This document shows, piece after piece, positions 58,333 to 64,000 of a DNA stretch of 64,000 nt. The translations under genes and the position numbers were made by a program. Within the stretch, counting starts at the first letter, position 1; every line of letters starts with the position of its first letter. The notes beneath the pieces were generated by a model. It was not told the DNA's origin. It was given only the letters and a program-made list of their open reading frames with translations, and searched no databases. Source of the stretch: Hepsetus odoe (lineage: Eukaryota; Chordata; Actinopteri; Characiformes; Hepsetidae); assembly GCA_017165825.1 (NCBI GenBank), contig CM029379.1, positions 19,084,970 to 19,148,969 of the forward strand, read 5' to 3'.

Positions 58333-61300
58333 ACGAAGCACACAGAAGCCCAGGCTTAAGTGCACATAAAACCAGTCACCTGGGCTATCTTTCCAATCAC
58401 CTCATATTGAGCCAGACATCTGTCTGACCATAAAGGATGATTCTGTTTGACTCATCAAGTCCATCTCCTTGGTGGTTTCCCCATTTCTCATATATCTCAA
58501 ATTTAACAGACTCACAAAAGTTTAATAACACAAGGGGCTTTTTGATGAAGACAAAAAAATAGATTTGTTTTAATAATTCTCACTTTACGTTTATGCTCAC
58601 ACTTAAAAGTAGAAATTTGTAGATGCTTCTTGTCATGGGTGTCCTTGAAGCACCAGAATATTTGGACAGAGTATGTTCAAATTAGGGTTGGAAACAAACT
58701 CCAGAGCAGCAGATAACCAGGACCAAAGTTTAAAAAAGGTTCTAGACCAATTATAATGCATTTCTATGACCATGCATTAAAGATAAAATATATGTAGGAA
58801 CCTTTATTTTTAAAAGCCTTTATTTTAAATTTTAAATTTAGTAGAAATATCTTAAAACCTACGAACATTTTGAATACATTTTTCATTAAACATTTGGGAG
58901 CACACTGCCATCTTTGGAAATTTTTAATTTATTTTTTATTTCAATCCACAAAAGCTGTTAAATAGAAAAAAAAGTTCTTTAAATTATGCATGTTAAACAT
59001 ATTATTCATACTTCAATTCTGGTTATAAAAATGGCCTCTACAAGGAATCTTTAGGTTTATTTTTTCATTAAAAGTCATTCCACTATAGAGCTGCTTCAAA
59101 TAACTCTTTTTGTCACATTTTTTTCAAGTAGTTCAGTTTGTTGTGCAACTCACCCCTTGACACCAAGACCAGCGGATGTGCTTCCTACATTCCTTTCTCG
59201 TGATGAAACCAATTACTTTGTGTTTTTATTTTCAATTGGATGCAAATGAAATCACAAAAGGCCATCGGAAGTTGTGAAGCAGTTTTAATAATGCTTAATT
59301 TGAAACCTGACATGGTTAAAGCATTTATACATTGCTAATTTGGTATAATGATACATTTTTTTTATCTAGACCTTATCTAGAGATATTCAGACTATTTCAG
59401 TTTATTAAGTTTATCTGATTAGAAAGAAATCTCAAAATATTTTATAATATTCTTATTAAATAAAAACATGAGTCAGGGAATAAAAATAATGCCTTAGCCT
59501 GATGCAAAAAGCAGAACAGGAATTAACTGTGACCGATATGTTAGCACAGGGTTAGCATAAGTCATCCCTGTCCTCTACAGGTAACTGCCAAGCTCATTCT
59601 CCAGACAAATAGCGTCTAAGGAAGAACTGCCGGGAGCAGGTTCAGCCTCTAGAGCGTTTTAGTGTTTGAAGTGTGTGACGGGCCCAGGAGAAGCTGAGGC
59701 CTGGTGCCTTTGCAAAAGGAACATAGTGATCCCTGTCCTTGGCCGGAGAGATGGGTGCTGAAAGAGAGACTTAGGCAGCACAGACTACACCTCAGAGCAT
59801 GAAAGCTATTTTTAGTCCAGTCTGCTATATGGATGCTTTGAGACGACAACCACATAGAGCACAAATCAGTTTTCTTCTTTTGCACAAAGCTTTTGCAGTA
59901 CATACTAAAGAATCCAACCAGCTATGTTTGTTTTATCACTAATATTATTAACTAGTTATGCAGGAATGCACTCTTGTGGATTTCGGGAGGATTTGGAGTA
60001 TTTCTTTTATTCCAGTTAAATTAGATTTCGTCCTATTTTAATTTGTGTCATTCTCTTTGCTTGTGGAGGTATTTCAGTGGCTTTCTATGTTTTTGTTCTC
60101 CCTCATAAGCTAAACTAGGCCAATTACATGGGCCAGTTATGACACTGTCTTAAAGGATCAAGCAGAACTGCAACCAAAGGCTAAACTGGAAGTCAGAAGA
60201 TTTATGAGATGGACTAAGGGTATGGCTATACTCCACAGACATCTTAAATTTTAAAGTAAGACCTGATGTCTCACTCAGACAGGTCTGGGGTTTCATCGAG
60301 CCAACAAACAGTAATAGAACTCAATAAGAGTTTCAACTATGCACAGAATTTTCTGAAAAGCAGAAATAACATATTTGAATAGGCAGAGAGGAGCACTCTA
60401 TAACACTGATTTGCTGAGGCAAGAACAAAAAGCACTGGCCTTGCGGGTCTCACATTACAATAAAAATTATGCTTAGAGGTACTCAACTGCGTAGGAACTC
60501 AACTCACCAGCCTTGATGCCAAAACCCTACGATTCAGAAGATGGAGCTTCCTGACATTTGAAAATAGCACAGATGCTTTGAAGGAATTGGCATCTTAGTG
60601 TCAGGTTTTGGAGTTTATCTTACAGAAGTTATTATCACTGAACAAAATCAGCAGTAAATGACAATTCTGTCCCTAAAGGGACTGAATGGGGAACTTTCTG
60701 TTACTTAAAAAAAAGAGAACCTGATACCATAGGTAAAATATGTGCAAGAATTAAAAAAAAGTGTTCAAAAGATTCTTTCCCTGGCTATATGATCCACACA
60801 TAAAAAAGTACATGACATGAATCTCCTGTTCAGCTCACACAACTAAAGCCCCATCTATTCACATTGACACATGATTGTTACAAAGAGTGTTTCTGCCTGG
60901 TACCGTACAAGCCCACCAATCAGAGGTGATTTAAATATATAAGTTGCAAATGCACAGTATCAAAAATAGCATTTAATTTTAAGGTATACGTGAAGGTCAT
61001 GATAATAAAATATTTCCAGATCTAGTCAGAGAAAGCCAATATTACAATAATAGGAGGTTGGAACTGTTATAAATAACACCACTGTCAAAATAAACTCTCT
61101 ATGAGCTTATAAAGTAATTTCGTTTTCCTCTAAAACGTCTGGCACTTTCTGTGATGATCAAGTCATAAACAAGCCGGGAGCCTTCATAGTGTGAGTCATT
61201 TGAATCTGCAATGGTCAGTGCAGGAATATTTCAACATGACAATCACACTAGGATGTCTCCGTGTGTGAGAGAGAATAAGAGATGCCGTAAAGGAGCCAGG

Positions 61301-61504
61301 CTTCTCATCTTGTGCACAAAAATTGTGCTGATTTATGCTGATTTATAAGTGTGATTCACAAAGACCATAAAACACATGGATTGACAGCCCCTGAGCTGTG
61401 AGCACCAAGTCATTGATGGAGCAGAATTTCTGTGCAAGATGAAATAAGTAAGGACACATATTACTTCATGATTCTTCCATTCTATCTCTCACACGCACTC
61501 ATAA

Positions 61505-61505
<1 letters not shown>
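58331..61505. other. Long unique stretch, no gene seen
   Basis: AT-rich, frames below 90 codons, no recognised element. Confidence 0.45.

Positions 61506-61556
<51 letters not shown>
61506..61556. repeat. (AC)n microsatellite
   Basis: About 24 AC units with one early interruption (CATAC). Confidence 0.95.
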
Positions 61557-61558
<2 letters not shown>

Positions 61559-61618
61559 GAAGCTGCTATGGGTCTAATCTAAATAAGGGATCCAAATCCC
61601 ACTATTATTTTGTTCCAC

Positions 61619-61686
61619 CTCCCTGCGATGGGCTGGCGACCTGTCCAGGGTGCGCAACCCCGTTTGGGACAAGCGGCAGAAAATGG
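61619..61686 (+). mobile_element. Tail-only retroposon with 12-bp TSD and internal deletion
   Basis: Starts CTCCCTGCGATGGGCTGGCG, the same base as the 27.6 kb element, and ends AAGCGGCAGAAAATGG with no repeat expansion. About 55 bases of the tail middle are missing; the junction GGTGCGCAACCCCG fits deletion between two GCG words. ATTTTGTTCCAC is duplicated at 61607-61618 and 61687-61698. Confidence 0.87.
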
Positions 61687-61698
61687 ATTTTGTTCCAC

Positions 61699-62515
61699 GT
61701 TAATCCAACACATGACTAAAATGACCACTGTACACATAATGCCCACTGAATCAATGATGCAATGAAACACATGTCTCAGAGAGGTGTCATTTTAATTGTG
61801 AAGGCTTTCAAGGCCTGAAATTGAATTTTTATTAGTGTTACATAATAACAGAAAATGGCTCTGTCTCTGACAGCAGCAGAGTACTTTATTATTACGTCCC
61901 TCCGCAATGATGACTGCACTTTTGAACTTGCAGCTTTCTCTTCGTAAAGCATGGTTTAAAGAAACAGACATTTCAGAAATGTAATGATATATATAGCTAA
62001 CATTATAGAATTACATAAGCAGCCCTGAAACATTTTTCCAGCGTGGATGGACAGTGTAGAATGAACAAAATGATCAAATGAACAAAAAGTCCTGCTGCCA
62101 ATTCCACTGACTACCATTTATCAATGTGGAAATCTGTTGATAAAATGCTGACCAAAGCTTGAGAAAAATGATAAAGAAGCTACGCATAAACTTTTCGTAC
62201 CAAAAAAAAATTGCACTGCAAATTAATTTTTAAAATTTTGAATCAAATCAGGTTTCTTTGTTTAAAATTTAGGCCACATACTGTAATCAACTTGGAAATG
62301 GTCACTGAAAGAGATGTCAGTATTTACAGCTAGCACGTACACAGACCATTAAACAAAGGTCACAACAAAACATACGACGAACAATCACTGACAGCTCTGC
62401 CTCGTGAAATGTGACAGTACTGTTAAGAAGGGGCACTTATTCATTAAAGGCAATGGTTCTATAAAGAAACAAATGTTCAAAAATACTTTTTGAAAGCTTA
62501 ATGGTTCTTTACAGC
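61699..62515. other. Unique sequence, no feature identified
   Basis: AT-rich, nothing recognised. Confidence 0.5.
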
Positions 62516-62630
62516 AGTGGTCTCAAACAACCAGGCCGTAGACCAGTACAGGTCCGTGGATCATTTGGTACCTAATGTTATTGATTATTAGAGTCTAAAA
62601 GACAATTTCTTTTTTAAAAAATGCTTGTCT
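62516..62630. mobile_element. hAT-like end, decayed
   Basis: CAGTGGTCTCAAACAACCAG, GGCCGTAGACCAGTACAGGT and CCGTGGATCATTTGGTACC resemble the fish hAT-type end CAGTGGTCCCCAACCACCGG. Only one end is visible; no target duplication seen. Confidence 0.45.
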
Positions 62631-62689
62631 AGGTCATGTGATAGGGTACATCATACAATAACCCCCAAGCAAGCAAAAATTAGTAAAAA

Positions 62690-62745
62690 GCACTGTGTAC
62701 TGTGCTGTGTACTCACAATGACAAAATAGTCACTTTCACTTCCAC
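62690..62745 (+). mobile_element. SINE-II tail fragment
   Basis: CACTGTGTACTGTGCTGTGT, then ACTCACAATGACAAAATAGT and CACTTTCACTTCC: the last part of a SINE-II tail without head or core. Confidence 0.55.
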
Positions 62746-63062
62746 TTTTTACAGAAACCTCCATATTTTACAGAAAGCCCCATAAAGCCCTACTATGGTT
62801 CCAAGTCAAAGAACCTTAATTAATTTAACCTTAATTAAGAACCCTTTATGTTAAGAGCCTTTAAATAGGCTAATTTAGGACACTTTACTGTAGAGGTGGA
62901 TAATAAAACTCAATTTCCCCTCCACTATAATATATGTGATATATGAAGTAATATTTCAGCCATGCTAAACAGCTGAGCTGAAATGATTCACAGGACAAAT
63001 GATTTGGAGCTGACATGAACCACAGGACAAATTTGAAATCGGAAAATCAGGAAGAAGGAACT

Positions 63063-63260
63063 GACCATGTCCATAAACCTCTTCTTTGGTCTTCCTCTTT
63101 CCTGGCAGCTCCATCTTCAACATCCTCTTCCAATATAATCCTCATCTCTCCTCTGGACATGTCTAAACCAACACAATCTTGCTTCTCTAACTTTGTCTCC
63201 AAAACATCTAACCTGAGCTGTCCCTCTAATATACTCATTTCTAACCCTGTCCGTCTGAAT
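63063..63260 (-). pseudogene. RTE-type LINE fragment, C-terminal part
   Basis: Reverse-strand coding for TDRVRNEYIRGTAQVRCFGD, KVREARLCWFRHVQRRDEDY and the following LPGKR-like end parallels the 47.8 kb copy (RNEYIRGTAQVRCLGDK...). It stops, as that copy does, in the FMDMV region, without a 3' UTR. On the other side it is interrupted by a SINE-II fragment. Confidence 0.85.
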
Positions 63261-63455
63261 TAAAAATGACAGTCTGTCATTGTGATACACAGCACAGCAC
63301 ACAGTGAGCCTCAACAAAATGACATCTCTGCATTTCACTCATACACTCACACACGTGCAGCAGGGGGCAACTATTTAAAACGCCCGGGGAGTCGTGACAG
63401 GGACAGTACCTTGCTCAAGGTTACCTCAGGGCATCTTATTGACTGGGATTCTTTG
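63261..63455 (-). mobile_element. SINE-II copy, 5'-truncated, inside LINE remnant
   Basis: Minus strand, from its truncated 5' side: GATGCCCTGAGGTAACCTTG, GCAAGGTACTGTCCC, GTTGCCCCCTGCTGCACGTG, tail CACTGTGTGCTGTGCTGTGT and ATCACAATGACAGAC. The tRNA head is lost beyond the GGGATTC half of the B box. About 30 bases of LINE sequence are missing at the junction. Confidence 0.8.
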
Positions 63456-63760
63456 TATCTTTAATTCTTAACACCCCCAGCTCCACCTGCTGTCTTGTCA
63501 TCAGTGTTACCATCTCCAATTCGTATAACATAGCTGGTTTCTTTACTGTTCTGTAAACCTTCCCTTTCAATCTCTCTTACCTTTGTCACCCTGAATCCTA
63601 ACCACTCCACCATTCTCCCTTTCGTTCACACTCATGCCTTCTATTTTTGTCCTATTCACTTACATTCCTGTCCTCTCTAGAGCATATCTCCATCTCGCCA
63701 GGGTCTCCTCATGCTGATCCCTACTCTCGCTACAGATAACAGCATCATCAGCAAACATCA
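63456..63760 (-). pseudogene. RTE-type LINE fragment, thumb and palm part
   Basis: Reverse strand contains the MLYELEMVTLMTRQ-like block (about 63480-63535), a GKVYRTVKKP-like junction, and upstream the FADD region: GATGTTTGCTGATGATGCTG at about 63743-63762. The EFKYLGSTV part is deleted. Multiple frameshifts. Confidence 0.75.
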
Positions 63761-63763
63761 TGG

Positions 63764-64000
63764 TTACTCTTGCATGGCCATGGCCACTTCCGGGTTCCCC
63801 CACCAGGTTTCCTTATCCTCCTTCTTCTGTCCAGATGTCACTCCAAGTACCTTTCCAGCTGTCTTTCTTAACACTTTTGCAGTAGTTGTCCAGCAATCTG
63901 GTAACTCTTCACCTCCTCCCAATGCCAATCTTAATTCTTGCTTGAATTCCACCCCGCAGTCTTCATGCCTCAGTTTCCACCACTTGATCCTTGACTCCAT
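63764..64000 (-). pseudogene. RTE-type LINE linker fragment, cut by window edge
   Basis: Open for 78 codons to the edge. It reads MESRIKWWKLRHEDC, then FKQELRLALGGGEELPDCW, AKVLRKTAGKVLGVTSG and KEDKETWWGNPEV, which is the endonuclease-to-RT linker of the same LINE family. It joins directly to the FADD region at about 63760, so the first two thirds of the reverse transcriptase have been deleted. The element continues to the right of the window. Confidence 0.85.

Noticed and set aside
61432..61719. 95-codon frame with a histidine-threonine repeat
   Set aside because: It translates an (AC)n microsatellite plus a tail-only retroposon.

Overview
The window reads as nuclear DNA of a teleost fish. 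It is AT-rich, has no dense or operon-like coding, and carries fish-type repeats: tRNA-derived SINEs, RTE-type and L2/CR1-type LINE remnants, Tc1/mariner, hAT and MITE-like relics, and long dinucleotide microsatellites. I cannot name the species. I found no host protein-coding gene, no rRNA or free-standing tRNA gene and no CRISPR array. The sequence fits an intergenic region or a very large intron.

Left part (1-19 kb): a hAT-like end at the left edge; a SINE nested in a LINE 3' end (2.5-3.0 kb); a Tc1-like C-terminal relic (3.1-3.4 kb); SINEs near 5 kb; a decayed Tc1-like element (6.6-7.5 kb); a SINE with an exact target duplication at 7.9-8.1 kb; an inverted-repeat MITE (11.3-11.7 kb); a Tc1-like N-terminal relic (14.8-15.2 kb); and SINEs at 16.2, 18.0 and 18.4 kb. 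Middle part (19-47 kb): long unique stretches; two very short retroposons consisting only of the LINE-type tail (27.6 kb, with a partner at 61.6 kb); an L2/CR1-like fragment beside a (TA)n array (29.6 kb); a nearly full-length GC-rich LINE (35.2-38.0 kb) inserted in the tail of a SINE; an internally deleted Tc1-type element lodged in a (TA)n array (40.1-40.7 kb); and three SINEs in a row (43.1-43.8 kb). Right part (47-64 kb): a frameshifted RTE-type LINE (47.8-49.4 kb) with a SINE in its 5' side, more unique sequence, microsatellites, and a scrambled second copy of that LINE at the right edge.

The short SINEs fall into three groups. SINE-I has a tRNA-like head and a GCGACCTGTCCAGGGTG-type tail ending in TGGA repeats. 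SINE-II has the same head and core but a different tail (CACTGTGTGCTGTGCTGTG type). SINE-III has a different tRNA-like head and an L2-type tail (GGATAAGAGCGTCTGCTAAATG type). SINE-I and the tail-only elements have clear 9-13 bp target duplications, so they are among the younger insertions. None of the LINE or Tc1 copies looks able to move by itself. Family names rest on sequence resemblance read by eye, and edges without a target duplication are good to roughly 10-20 bases.
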